The position numbers and the translations under genes were made by a program. The notes beneath the pieces were generated by a model that was not told the origin of the DNA, ran no database searches, and worked only from the letters and a program-made list of their open reading frames with translations. Below, in pieces: positions 1 to 8,621 of a stretch of 64,000 nucleotides of DNA (positions are counted from its first letter, which is position 1; each line of letters opens with the position of its first letter). Origin of the DNA: Microcella alkaliphila (GTDB taxonomy: Bacteria; Actinomycetota; Actinomycetes; Actinomycetales; Microbacteriaceae); assembly GCF_002355395.1 (NCBI RefSeq), contig NZ_AP017315.1:496001-560000 (forward strand). Reading direction: 5' to 3'.

Positions 1-1361
1 CGCCCCCGCCCGCGACGGTAGCTCCGTTGCAGGCCCCGCCGCCCGCGACGAGCGCGCCCCTTCCCGCGGCCGCTCCCGTCGTCGCGCCGCCGCCGGCGTC
101 CGAGGCCCCGTTCCAGGCTCCGCCTCCCGCGGGTGACGCCCCGCTCACTCGCCCCCGCGAGCGCGCGCCGATCATGCCTGACGTCGCGGTCGAGCACATT
201 CCGTCTGCCGCGTCCGCCGTCACGGCGAAGGGTGACCCTGAACTGATTCGTGTGCTGCAGGAGTTGCTCGAGCTGGGCGGTTCTGACGTGCACATCTCGA
301 AGAACGCGCCGCCCATGATCCGCGTCGACGGCAGCCTGCGCAATGCGCAGTCGCACACGGGCGGCGTCTGGGACGGCACCCGCGTGACGAAGGCGCTGTA
401 CTCGATCATCACGCCGTCGCAGCTGGCGCAGTTCGAAGAGAAGCACGAGCTCGACTTCGCCTACACGCTGAGCGAGGATGCGCGGTTCCGCGTCAACTTC
501 TATCGTCAGCGCGGCTCGGTTGGTGCCGCGTTCCGTATCATCCCGACCGAGATCAAGACGTTGAAGGCGCTCGGCGTGCCCGACACGGTCAGCCGGTTCT
601 CGACGCTTCCCCGCGGCCTGGTGCTCGTGACGGGCCCCACGGGTTCGGGTAAGTCGACCACGCTGGCCGCGCTCATCGACATGGTGAATGAGAACCGTGC
701 CGACCACATCATGACCGTCGAGGACCCCATCGAGTTCATTCACAAGAACAAGAAGGCACTCGTCAACCAGCGCGAGGTGGGCGGCGACACGCACTCGTTC
801 CAGAACGCGCTCAAGCACGTGCTGCGTCAAGACCCCGACGTCATTCTGATCGGTGAGCTTCGCGATCTTGAGACCATTTCGACCGCGTTGACCGCGGCCG
901 AGACCGGCCACCTCGTCTTCGCCACCCTGCACACGCAAGACGCCGGCCAGACGATCGACCGTGTCATCGACGTCTTCCCGCCGCACCAGCAGGGGCAGGT
1001 GCGCCAGCAATTGGCGGCCACCCTGCAGGGCGTCGTCTGTCAGACGCTCGTGAAGAAGGCGAACGGCCGCGGCCGTGTCGTCGCGACCGAAGTGCTGGTG
1101 GCGACGCCCGCGATCAACAACCTGATTCGCGAGGGCAAGACGTACCAGATCGGTTCGGCGATGCAGGCCGGCCGCGGAATGGGAATGCACACGATGGACC
1201 AGCACCTCGCCGAGCTCGTCAACGCCGGTCAGATCACGTCGACGGCCGCTAATGAGAAGGCGCATGACCACGAGACGCTGAGTCGTCTCATCACACGCGA
1301 AGACGGAGCGACGTTCGCCGCGGCGATGGACTTCGGCGACGTGCACTCGGTGGCAGGCTGA
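1..1361 (+). CDS. pilT: Type IV pilus retraction ATPase PilT (5' end outside window)
   Basis: Hexameric cytoplasmic ATPase of the type IV pilus; PilT-type members power pilus retraction. The reading frame is open to the left edge, so the true start is not in view; a TTG at 27 is only the first usable in-window start and lies inside a Pro/Ala-rich stretch. Visible motifs: Walker A GPTGSGKST near 633-659, the Asp/Walker B segment DPDVILIGELRD, the His box ATLHTQDAGQTIDRV, and near the C-terminus AINNLIREGK, which matches the AIRNLIRE signature that separates PilT from the assembly ATPase PilB. It is followed after 5 bp by pilC. The Pro/Ala-rich N-terminal extension is not part of canonical PilT (about 340 to 380 aa). 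A PilU-like paralogue is the main alternative. Confidence 0.9.
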   Translation, partial: PPPATVAPLQAPPPATSAPLPAAAPVVAPPPASEAPFQAPPPAGDAPLTRPRERAPIMPDVAVEHIPSAASAVTAKGDPELIRVLQELLELGGSDVHISKNAPPMIRVDGSLRNAQSHTGGVWDGTRVTKALYSIITPSQLAQFEEKHELDFAYTLSEDARFRVNFYRQRGSVGAAFRIIPTEIKTLKALGVPDTVSRFSTLPRGLVLVTGPTGSGKSTTLAALIDMVNENRADHIMTVEDPIEFIHKNKKALVNQREVGGDTHSFQNALKHVLRQDPDVILIGELRDLETISTALTAAETGHLVFATLHTQDAGQTIDRVIDVFPPHQQGQVRQQLAATLQGVVCQTLVKKANGRGRVVATEVLVATPAINNLIREGKTYQIGSAMQAGRGMGMHTMDQHLAELVNAGQITSTAANEKAHDHETLSRLITREDGATFAAAMDFGDVHSVAG

Positions 1362-1366
1362 TCGAC

Positions 1367-2590
1367 ATGGCGACCGCACTCACTTTCTCCTACCGAGGCA
1401 AAGATGCGACCGGCAAGAAGGTCACCGGCGTCATGGACGGCCCGTCAGAGGCCATCGTCAGCGCCAAGCTGCGCGCGCAGGGCGTGACTCCAGAATCGGT
1501 GCGTCAGGCCGGCACGGGGTTGAATGCCGAGATCAACCTCGGTGGGCTCTTCAAGAAGAAGGTTGGCCTCAAGGACCTCGCGGTGATGAGCCGACAGCTT
1601 GCCACGATGATTTCGTCGGGTCTGGCACTGCTCAAGGCGCTGACGATCCTCTCCGAGCAGAGTGAGAACGAGCTGCTCAGAGAAACGCTGGATCAGGTTC
1701 GCAAAGACGTCGAGCAGGGCCTGTCGCTCTCCGAGGCCATCGCCAAGCACGACACGATCTTCCCGCCGTTGTTCATCAATCTGGTTCGCGCTGGTGAGAC
1801 GGGCGGTTTCCTCGAGAGTTCGCTGCAGTCGGTCGCGGAGAACTACGAGAAGGAAGTGAAGTTGCGCGGCACCATCAAGTCCGCGCTCACCTACCCGATC
1901 GTGGTATTGATCATGGCAATCGTCGGCGTCATCGGCATGATTGTCTTCATCGTTCCGGTCTTCAAGAACATGTTCGAGGGTCTGGGCGGAACACTGCCGG
2001 CCCCTACGCAGTTCTTGGTCGTCTTGTCTGAGACGGCGATCTACTGGCTTCCGATACTTGTCATCTCGCTCGTGGTGTTCAGTGTGTGGTGGGGCAAGAA
2101 CAAGCACCAGCCTCGCGTTCGAGAGGTTGTCGACCCGCTCAAGCTCAAGATGCCGGTGTTCGGCCCGCTCATGACGAAGATCGCGATCGCCCGATTCACG
2201 CGCAACTTCGGCACGATGATGAGGTCGGGCGTGCCGATTCTGCAGGCGCTGTCGATCGTTGGTGCAACCTCCGGCAACTACGTCATTGAGAAGGCGCTCA
2301 TCAACGTGCAAGAGTCGGTGCGCCAGGGACGTTCCATCGCTGCGCCTCTCGCCGACGAGCCAATCTTCCCGCAGATGGTGACGCAGATGATTGCGGTGGG
2401 TGAAGATTCGGGCTCGCTCGAAACCATGCTGGAAAAGGTCAGCGACTTTTATGACGCCGAAGTTGAGTCAACCACAGAGCAATTGACGGCCCTTATTGAG
2501 CCGTTGATGATCGCTTTTATGGGCGTTCTGCTGGGCGGCATGATCCTGGCGCTGTATCTGCCGGTCTTCAACATTTTCACGCTGATTTAG
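1367..2590 (+). CDS. pilC: Type IV pilus inner-membrane platform protein PilC (GspF family)
   Basis: Polytopic platform protein that links the cytoplasmic pilus ATPases to pilin insertion and removal. The 407 aa length is usual for PilC. It shows the two repeated GspF domains: the first around VMSRQLATMISSGLALLKAL with a following membrane segment (YPIVVLIMAIVGVIGMIVFI), the second around TRNFGTMMRSGVPILQALSI, and a C-terminal membrane helix (MIAFMGVLLGGMILALYLPV). The ATG at 1367 follows pilT by 5 bp, so the two are probably co-transcribed. The gap before the pilin gene holds a separate promoter candidate. Confidence 0.95.
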   Translation: MATALTFSYRGKDATGKKVTGVMDGPSEAIVSAKLRAQGVTPESVRQAGTGLNAEINLGGLFKKKVGLKDLAVMSRQLATMISSGLALLKALTILSEQSENELLRETLDQVRKDVEQGLSLSEAIAKHDTIFPPLFINLVRAGETGGFLESSLQSVAENYEKEVKLRGTIKSALTYPIVVLIMAIVGVIGMIVFIVPVFKNMFEGLGGTLPAPTQFLVVLSETAIYWLPILVISLVVFSVWWGKNKHQPRVREVVDPLKLKMPVFGPLMTKIAIARFTRNFGTMMRSGVPILQALSIVGATSGNYVIEKALINVQESVRQGRSIAAPLADEPIFPQMVTQMIAVGEDSGSLETMLEKVSDFYDAEVESTTEQLTALIEPLMIAFMGVLLGGMILALYLPVFNIFTLI

Positions 2591-2630
2591 GCAGACCCCC
2601 CGTTCTGGGGCGTGACGCTTCTTCAGTGGG

Positions 2631-2660
2631 TTGAGAGAGTTCCTGTAGGGGGCCTGTAAT
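2631..2660 (+). promoter_or_regulatory. Candidate promoter of the major pilin gene
   Basis: TTGAGA at 2631-2636, an 18-bp spacer, and TGTAAT at 2655-2660 resemble a SigA promoter (4-5 of 6 matches in each box). It lies in the 126-bp gap between pilC and the pilin gene, where separate, stronger expression of the major subunit would be expected. No transcript data support it. Confidence 0.45.
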
Positions 2661-2716
2661 CACCATTGGGGGGCCACCTGTCCAATCAGAATCACGAACA
2701 GGAATGGAACACCATC

Positions 2717-3160
2717 ATGCTTAAGCTTCACGACACCCTGGCTGCGGCCCGGGCTCGCCGCGAGGAGGAGGGTGAGAAGGGCTTCACGCTCATCGAGCTC
2801 CTCGTCGTCGTCATCATCATCGGCATCCTCGCCGCAATCGCCATCCCGATCTTCCTCGGCCAGCAGCAGTCGGCGCAGGACTCGGCAACGCAGTCGGATC
2901 TCCGCAACGCGAAGACGGCCATCATCGCCTACCAGGTCGACCATCCGGGCGAGGACGCAATCACGATTGCGATGTTGGAAGCGGGCAACTACGGCTTCAC
3001 TAGTTCCGAGACCACTTCAGGTTGGGCTGGCTTCCCCGTCGACCCGACCTCGGAGTGGGAAATCTCTGCGAATAGCCCGAATAAGACGTTCTCGATTTCT
3101 GCGACCGGAGGAATCGTTGATGAAGGAGCGGTCGTAGCGCCAGCGCAGCCGGCCAACTAA
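2717..3160 (+). CDS. pilA: Major type IV pilin (prepilin)
   Basis: Structural subunit of the pilus, 147 aa. The ATG at 2717 is chosen because it gives a short basic leader (22 aa ending EEEGEKG) with an AGGA motif 14 bases upstream; an in-frame start at 2666 would add an unrelated extension. The class III signal is clear: cleavage after Gly22, mature Phe23 (FTLIELL), Glu at mature position +5, then a hydrophobic helix (VVVIIIGILAAIAIPIF) that spans the membrane and forms the filament core. There are no cysteines, so there is no disulfide-bounded D-region as in Gram-negative PilA. A strong hairpin follows the stop codon. It could be a pseudopilin, but the PilT, PilM, PilN and PilO neighbours favour a true pilus. 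Confidence 0.92.
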   Translation: MLKLHDTLAAARARREEEGEKGFTLIELLVVVIIIGILAAIAIPIFLGQQQSAQDSATQSDLRNAKTAIIAYQVDHPGEDAITIAMLEAGNYGFTSSETTSGWAGFPVDPTSEWEISANSPNKTFSISATGGIVDEGAVVAPAQPAN

Positions 3161-3183
3161 TCTCGATCGAGTCAATCGATGAG

Positions 3184-3217
3184 GTGGGGTGGAGTTGCTC
3201 ATGCAGCTCCACCCCAC
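3184..3217 (+). terminator. Strong hairpin between major and minor pilin genes
   Basis: GTGGGGTGGAGTTGC (3184-3198) pairs with GCAGCTCCACCCCAC (3203-3217) around a TCAT loop: 15 pairs with one G-U wobble. No T-run follows, so it may be a weak terminator or an RNA-stabilising or processing site rather than a full stop. It sits 24 bp after the pilin stop codon and would help keep pilin mRNA above that of the downstream minor pilins. Confidence 0.6.
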
Positions 3218-3291
3218 AACCGTTGCTGCAATCGAAGCGACGAGTGGCAGGATCGGGTCAAAACACCGCGACCTCAGGACGGAGGCGTCTC

Positions 3292-3741
3292 ATGGCTTCT
3301 AGGTCAATTGCGCCAACGCGGGAGCGCTCCACTACCGCTGCAGTTACCGGCGAGCAAGGGCTCAGTCTCGTGGAAATCGTCGTCGCCATGTTTCTCCTCG
3401 CCCTCGTCTCGATCGCGTTCCTCCCGCTCCTCATCAACTCACTGCAGCTCAGCATCCGCAACGCCACGATCTCGACGGCCACGCAGGTTCTCAACGGTCA
3501 GCTGGACGCTCTCGCCGCGACCGCCCCCACCTGCGCCGCCGTCACCGCCTACGGGTCCGCCGCGCTTCCCGCGACGACGGATCGACGCAACGTGACCTAC
3601 CAGCCGGTTCGTTCGGTGCCCGCCTGCAACGCGTTGACGTTCCCGGCCACGATCTCCGTCGACCTTGAAGTTCGACTCACCGGCACCACCGTGAATGACG
3701 TGGGCATTACCACGACCGTCCTCCTCCAAGAGGCCGGCTGA
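3292..3741 (+). CDS. Minor pilin-like protein (PilV/GspI-type N-terminus)
   Basis: 149 aa. The ATG at 3292 is chosen over 3184 because AGGACGGAGG lies just upstream and because it leaves a short leader before the class III cleavage site EQG/LSLVE, with Glu at mature +5. A hydrophobic segment (IVVAMFLLALVSIAFLPLL) follows, then a Thr/Ala-rich globular part with two cysteines (contexts APTCAAV and PACNALT) that could form a disulfide. Such minor pilins prime assembly or sit at the pilus tip. Its stop overlaps the next start by one base (TGATG). The exact PilV versus PilI type cannot be fixed from the sequence. Confidence 0.75.
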   Translation: MASRSIAPTRERSTTAAVTGEQGLSLVEIVVAMFLLALVSIAFLPLLINSLQLSIRNATISTATQVLNGQLDALAATAPTCAAVTAYGSAALPATTDRRNVTYQPVRSVPACNALTFPATISVDLEVRLTGTTVNDVGITTTVLLQEAG

Positions 3742-4346
3742 TGCGCGCCCGGCTCAACGGGAACGACGACGGCATCACCCTCGTCGAACTGCTCATCTAC
3801 ATTCTTCTCGCGACCATCGTCGGAACGATCGTCGCGAGCATCCTGATCAATTCACTCCGCGTGCAAGTGCAGATCCAAGACGCCTCCGCTGCGGCGCAAG
3901 GCTCGTTCCTCGCGGCGGAGGCCCTCGGGACCGCCGTCCGCGACTCGACGGCACTGTCCGAGTCGGTGCTGCCGGACGGGACCGTGATCCTGCGCACCCG
4001 CTCACTCGACCCCAGCGTCGAATCGACAACCACCTTTGGCCCCGAGAATTTCGTCTGCTACGCGTTCGCGTCAACAGGCGATGAGATCCGCTTCACCACG
4101 TCCGATACCGCCATCAGCGCCGCGGACGGATCCGCGGTTCAGGGATGGACCTTGATCGCGGACGGCGTGCAACGTACCGCGCCGACGAACCCCGTATTTG
4201 CCGTGCTTGACGGTGGAACAGCACTCCGATTGGCTCTTGTCACCGAACTCGGTGATGGGGGGCCGCAACAGCTCACCACAACAATCCGATCATTGCAGGC
4301 GAACGACCCGGTCACAGGAGAAAGGGTCTCGACCCCATGTTTCTGA
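3741..4346 (+). CDS. Minor pilin-like protein (PilW-like)
   Basis: 201 aa. The class III prepilin site NDDG/ITLVE lies about 12 residues from the start, followed by the hydrophobic helix LLIYILLATIVGTIVASILI. The C-terminal region of about 160 aa is Thr/Ser-rich with single cysteines near FVCYAF and at the C-terminus (STPCF). The order PilV-like, PilW-like, PilX-like matches minor-pilin clusters of type IV pili, so a role in initiation or at the tip is likely. The start overlaps the previous stop by one base and the end overlaps the next gene by 10 bp, so translation is probably coupled. Confidence 0.75.
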   Translation: MRARLNGNDDGITLVELLIYILLATIVGTIVASILINSLRVQVQIQDASAAAQGSFLAAEALGTAVRDSTALSESVLPDGTVILRTRSLDPSVESTTTFGPENFVCYAFASTGDEIRFTTSDTAISAADGSAVQGWTLIADGVQRTAPTNPVFAVLDGGTALRLALVTELGDGGPQQLTTTIRSLQANDPVTGERVSTPCF

Positions 4347-6028
4347 CACGACTCATCCAGAACGGTAAAGACGACCGCGGAAGCGGTCTCGTGGCCGTCA
4401 TTGCCCTCACACTCGTCACCGCGATCATCGGCGTGACGGTGGGCGCGGTCACCGTCCACAGTCTGCAAACAACCAACGGTGTCGCCGGGTCGGTAGAGGC
4501 GCGATCGGCAGCATTGGCAGGCATCGCCGACGCTGAACTCCTGCTTCGTGATCGCGCCGCCGACGGTACCGACTCGTGCCCCGCCGGGGGTATCTTGACG
4601 CGCACCGGAACACCCGCGTACGAAGTCGAGATCTTCGCCGATGACCTCTCGGAAGGGTGGACATCGTCGCCATCCTGCCCTGCGGCCGAGTCGACTCGCG
4701 TCAAAATCGTATCCACGGGCTTCGCCGACCGAGCGACGCCGGGCGCCGGGGCGCGAGGCGGCGAAGTCGTCATCGAGGCGATCTACCAGTACGTGCCCGA
4801 ATACACCGAACTCGAGGTCATCGACCCGGCCGTGTACGCGTACCAGATCGAGGGTGACCTGAAGAACTTCGAGCTCGGAATCGAGCCGAACACCGTCATC
4901 GCCTCTGACATCCAGATTCGCAATGGCAACTTCATCTGCACGAACGGAGCCAGTGTTGCCGGCTCGGTGGTTCTCGCGCAGGGCTACGCCGATCTCGTCA
5001 ACTGCAGCATCAGCGGCAACCTCTATGTCTCGGATTACGTTCGAGCGAGCGGATCGGGCAGCACCATTTCCGGGAATCTGATCGCAGCCGGTTCCGTTCT
5101 GGACACGAGCTCGCGTGCCGCCACACTCAGCTCACGTGCCGTCGTGCAGGGCGACGTCTTCGTGGGCGGCTCCGTCAGCATGACCGCGTCTCCCGGTACC
5201 ACCCGCGTCGGGGGCAACGTCACTGCTGCCCGCAACAGTTCGACAACCGTGTCGGTTGCCAACAGCACGCGTGTCGACGGAAACGTGCTGAGCACGGGCA
5301 CGATCACGGGCGGCGCCTCCGTGATCGGTGGAACGCGGTCGCCGGGTGTTGCGGGATTGCAGTCGCCGCCGCCACCCCTGGTGCCGGACTGGGTTGACGT
5401 GCCCTTCAACTCGGATCTCGCCTGGATCCAGAATTCGACGTGGTGGGAGCGCGGCTTCCGCAACGTCGTGACGTGGAGTGGGAACTGCTCCCTCAGCGGG
5501 TCGGACCCGCGCTGGGGCGCTCTCGCGTCGTACACGCAGCGGACCATCATCGACGCGACGGGATGCACGAACGGCGTGGTGCACCAAAGCAACGTCAGCC
5601 CGACGGTCAACCTGCAGACTGACATCGTCTTCTTCTCTCGGTCGTTCACGTTCAACAAGCTGTATGCGCGAGCATCCAACAACGTCGACCCGCGTCGTAT
5701 GTACTTCATCGTTCCGGACAACACGGCTGACAAAGTGCCGACGTGTTCCGGCGGAGCGGGCGACATCTATTACAACAACGAGGACGACATCAACGCGCCC
5801 CTCGCGATCTTCTTCTACACGCCCTGCAAGGTCACGTCCGACAGGAACAAGATGCGGGGCCAGATCTACGGCGGTTCGGTCGAATTCCGTCAGCAAGCGC
5901 AGTGGACCTTCGTGCCGTCGGCGCCGCCCGGAATCGACTTCTCGGTCGATGAGAACCAGGAAGAAGTGCTGAGCGGTTCGTACATGGGCGAGCGCCTCAC
6001 GCTGCGCGAGCTGTCGAACGGTGGGTGA
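4337..6028 (+). CDS. Large PilX-position pilus protein with beta-helix-like region
   Basis: 563 aa, far longer than ordinary minor pilins. The N-terminus carries a prepilin-like signal and helix (DDRGSGLVAVIALTLVTAII) but lacks the Glu at +5, as is common in PilX-type proteins. Residues of about 180 to 320 contain repeated Gly/Asn/Val turns (ISGNLYVSDYV, ISGNLIAAGSV, VQGDVFVGGSV, VGGNVTAARN, VDGNVLSTGT), a pattern typical of parallel beta-helix or bactofilin-type polymer-forming folds. A Trp- and Cys-containing C-terminal domain follows. By position it is the PilX member of the cluster; by architecture it may be a modular pilin presenting a bulky, possibly adhesive domain at the tip. That function is inference. 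Confidence 0.7.
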   Translation: MFLTRLIQNGKDDRGSGLVAVIALTLVTAIIGVTVGAVTVHSLQTTNGVAGSVEARSAALAGIADAELLLRDRAADGTDSCPAGGILTRTGTPAYEVEIFADDLSEGWTSSPSCPAAESTRVKIVSTGFADRATPGAGARGGEVVIEAIYQYVPEYTELEVIDPAVYAYQIEGDLKNFELGIEPNTVIASDIQIRNGNFICTNGASVAGSVVLAQGYADLVNCSISGNLYVSDYVRASGSGSTISGNLIAAGSVLDTSSRAATLSSRAVVQGDVFVGGSVSMTASPGTTRVGGNVTAARNSSTTVSVANSTRVDGNVLSTGTITGGASVIGGTRSPGVAGLQSPPPPLVPDWVDVPFNSDLAWIQNSTWWERGFRNVVTWSGNCSLSGSDPRWGALASYTQRTIIDATGCTNGVVHQSNVSPTVNLQTDIVFFSRSFTFNKLYARASNNVDPRRMYFIVPDNTADKVPTCSGGAGDIYYNNEDDINAPLAIFFYTPCKVTSDRNKMRGQIYGGSVEFRQQAQWTFVPSAPPGIDFSVDENQEEVLSGSYMGERLTLRELSNGG

Positions 6029-6875
6029 GTTCGGCCCCCTGGCCGTCACGGGGGCCGTCATCCTCGGGGCGGCCATCGGGTCGTTCTTGAACGTCGTCAT
6101 TCACCGAGTGCCGGCGGGGCTCTCCGTGGTGCGACCTGCGAGCGCCTGTCCGACGTGTGAGACGCCCATTCGTGCACGCGACAACGTTCCCGTCGCGTCA
6201 TGGCTTCTGCTCCGCGGACGGTGTCGAGCCTGTCGTGCACCGATATCTCGGCGCTACCCGCTGATCGAGGCGGGAACGGCTGTCGCCTTCGGGCTTGTCG
6301 CATGGTGGCTGCTATCACCACTGTGCCCAGTCGGGTTGCTTGCGATCGCTGGCTCGTTCGCCGGGGTGGCGATTGCCCTGCTGGTCTCGGCATACTTCTG
6401 GCTTGCCGCCGTCAGCATCGCGCTTACGGCGATCGACCTGGACACCCATCGGCTTCCCAATTCCATTGTGTTGCCCGGCTACGCCGTCGCCGCCATCGGA
6501 CTCTATGTTCCCGCTCTGCTGATGGGGGATGTCGAGAGAGTCGCCACGTCGCTTGCCGGAGCCGGAATCCTTTTCGCGGTGTACTTCCTGCTCTGGTTCG
6601 TGAAGCCCGGCGGCATGGGTCTCGGAGACGTGAAGCTTGCAGGCGTCCTCGGTGCGTTCCTCGGCTTCTCGGGATGGGCCGAACTGGCCGTGGGTGGCTT
6701 TGGGGCATTCCTCCTCGGCGGCATAGTGAGCGTCGGCCTGCTCGTGACAAATCGAGCCACGCGAAAGTCGGGTATTCCTTTCGGCCCATGGATGATCGCG
6801 GGCTGTTGGCTGGGACTCGTCGTGGGAACTCCCATTGCGAGCGCGTACCTGTCAGTATTCGGAATAGGAACCTGA
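6021..6875 (+). CDS. pilD: Prepilin peptidase / N-methyltransferase PilD
   Basis: Membrane aspartyl protease that cleaves the prepilin leader and methylates the new N-terminus. 284 aa. The GTG start at 6021 overlaps the previous gene by 8 bp. The N-terminal part has GSFLNVVIHR and the two zinc-type Cys pairs CPTC and CRAC of the methylase domain. The catalytic Asp motifs are present: AIDLDTHRLP and the GxGD motif in GMGLGDVKLAG. Multiple membrane helices surround them. It serves the four prepilin-like proteins encoded just upstream. Confidence 0.93.
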   Translation: MGEFGPLAVTGAVILGAAIGSFLNVVIHRVPAGLSVVRPASACPTCETPIRARDNVPVASWLLLRGRCRACRAPISRRYPLIEAGTAVAFGLVAWWLLSPLCPVGLLAIAGSFAGVAIALLVSAYFWLAAVSIALTAIDLDTHRLPNSIVLPGYAVAAIGLYVPALLMGDVERVATSLAGAGILFAVYFLLWFVKPGGMGLGDVKLAGVLGAFLGFSGWAELAVGGFGAFLLGGIVSVGLLVTNRATRKSGIPFGPWMIAGCWLGLVVGTPIASAYLSVFGIGT

Positions 6876-6887
6876 GGGGGCTTTCTT

Positions 6888-7931
6888 ATGGGCAATCAAT
6901 TTGTGGCGGTCGATATCGGCCAAACCGCAATCCGAGCGGTAGAGGCACGCGTCGCGCGCGGCAAAGCACCCGAGATTCGGGCTGTACACGAGGAGGCGCT
7001 CCCCGACGGCGCGGTTCGATCCGGCGAGGTTGTCGAGCCAACGACGGTCGCGTCAGCCCTGAAGAAGATGTGGTCTGCCGCAAAGTTCAAGTCGCGCGAT
7101 GTCGTGCTCGGTATGGGTGATCAAAAGGTGGTCGCGCGTGATCTCGTCATGCCGAAGGCGAGTCGAAAAGAAGTCATCGGCCTCTTGCCATTGCGGGTTC
7201 AAGAGCTGATTCCCATGCCCGTCGCTGAGGCGGTGCTCGACTTCTACCCGATCGCGGAAACCGCGCCCACCGACGAGGGCCCTATGGTTCGTGGCCTCTT
7301 GATTGCCGCGTACAACGACGCCGTGACGAACAATGTGCAGGCGATCCGCCGTGCGGGGCTCAACACCCTCGCCGTTGACTTCGTCCCCTTCGCCCTGCAC
7401 CGCTCCATCGGCAACAAGGGTCAAGGAGTGTGCGCGGTCGTTGACATCGGCGCGGCGACCACCAACGTGCTCGTGTCGCGTGATGGCATCCCTGACTTCG
7501 TGCGCATTATTCCGGCGGGCAGCGATGACGTGACCCGTGCGCTGGCGAATCAGCTGGAGATCCCCCGCGATCAGGCGGAAGAGCTGAAGATCGCGCAGGG
7601 CCTACACCCGGAGATCGTGCCACCGAACGATGCAAAGAGCGCCGGCATCATCGTCGAGGTCACGCGCGAACTGATGACCAGCATCATCAACACGCTTCGC
7701 TACTACTCGTCGACGCACGACGGCGTTCGGGTCGACAGCCTCGTGCTCACCGGAAACGGCGCGCGACTTCGCGGACTGCCGGCAACGTTGGCGCACTCCA
7801 CGGGCATCTCGCTGGTCGCACCAGAGCCATTCGCTGACGTGAAGATGCCGAAATCACTGACCGGACTCGGCGTATCCGATGCCCTGCGGTTCAGTACCGC
7901 CTTTGGCCTCACGATGGGAGGTGCAGCATGA
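6888..7931 (+). CDS. pilM: Type IV pilus assembly protein PilM (actin-like ATPase)
   Basis: Cytoplasmic actin-fold protein that binds the N-terminal peptide of PilN and connects the motor to the membrane alignment complex. 347 aa, the usual size. Actin-like nucleotide-binding segments are visible: FVAVDIGQTAIRAVE at the N-terminus, VCAVVDIGAATTNVLVSRDG in the middle and SLVLTGNGARLRGLP near the end. GAGGGG lies upstream of the ATG. It overlaps pilN by 4 bp (ATGA). Confidence 0.93.
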   Translation: MGNQFVAVDIGQTAIRAVEARVARGKAPEIRAVHEEALPDGAVRSGEVVEPTTVASALKKMWSAAKFKSRDVVLGMGDQKVVARDLVMPKASRKEVIGLLPLRVQELIPMPVAEAVLDFYPIAETAPTDEGPMVRGLLIAAYNDAVTNNVQAIRRAGLNTLAVDFVPFALHRSIGNKGQGVCAVVDIGAATTNVLVSRDGIPDFVRIIPAGSDDVTRALANQLEIPRDQAEELKIAQGLHPEIVPPNDAKSAGIIVEVTRELMTSIINTLRYYSSTHDGVRVDSLVLTGNGARLRGLPATLAHSTGISLVAPEPFADVKMPKSLTGLGVSDALRFSTAFGLTMGGAA

Positions 7932-8620
7932 GCCGCAAAGCCGAAGACGTCATCGAGATCGGCGGCCTCGCTCGCGCCGATCTTCTACCGGCAAGCGTCC
8001 GAGAGGCCATCAAGCGTCGCCCGGTCGTTCGTCGGCTCGTCGCGCTCGTCCTGCTCGTCGCGGTCGTTGTCGCGGCGGCCGTCGCGGGGGCAACGTACCT
8101 CGCCCTGAACGCGCAAGCCTCCTTGCAGGCAGAGCAGGAACGCTCGGAATCGCTCTTGGTGCAACAACTCCAGTTCGTGGATGCACGTACCGTTGCGAAC
8201 GCGGTCGACGAGACCACGGCCGCAAAAGCTGCGGCAACGGCAACAGAAGCCGACTGGAACGCGCTCCTCGCTGAGATTCGCGGGACTCTTCCCGAGGGGG
8301 TCCTGTTGACGTCGGTCTCTGGTCAGATTCGCGCAGCCGACACCGGAGAAGAGATCCCGCTTCGCCAGAATTCGGTCGGTAGCTTCACCATCAACGCGAT
8401 CAGTGACACCGTGCCAAACGTTGAAGCGTGGATCGCGCAACTCGAGACGATTACGGGCTACGCGGGCATTGCGCCGCCCGTGTCGGTGACGGGCGGCGAT
8501 GGCGCTGTCTACCAGGTGAGCATCGAGGTGCTACTCGACGAAGGCGCTTTCCTGCTTCGCTTCGCGCCGGAGGAACCGGCAGGCGGCGACGATACCGACA
8601 CCACGGACGAGGAGGACTGA
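7928..8620 (+). CDS. pilN: Type IV pilus assembly protein PilN
   Basis: 230 aa bitopic membrane protein. The cytoplasmic N-terminus contains ARADLLPASVR, resembling the INLLP motif through which PilN docks into PilM. One membrane helix (LVALVLLVAVVVAAAVAGA) follows, then a short coiled region and a ferredoxin-like extracytoplasmic domain. The acidic tail (GGDDTDTTDEED) is not typical of the family. The ATG overlaps the pilM stop (ATGA) and pilO starts 1 bp after its stop. Confidence 0.85.
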   Translation: MSRKAEDVIEIGGLARADLLPASVREAIKRRPVVRRLVALVLLVAVVVAAAVAGATYLALNAQASLQAEQERSESLLVQQLQFVDARTVANAVDETTAAKAAATATEADWNALLAEIRGTLPEGVLLTSVSGQIRAADTGEEIPLRQNSVGSFTINAISDTVPNVEAWIAQLETITGYAGIAPPVSVTGGDGAVYQVSIEVLLDEGAFLLRFAPEEPAGGDDTDTTDEED

Positions 8621-8621
8621 C

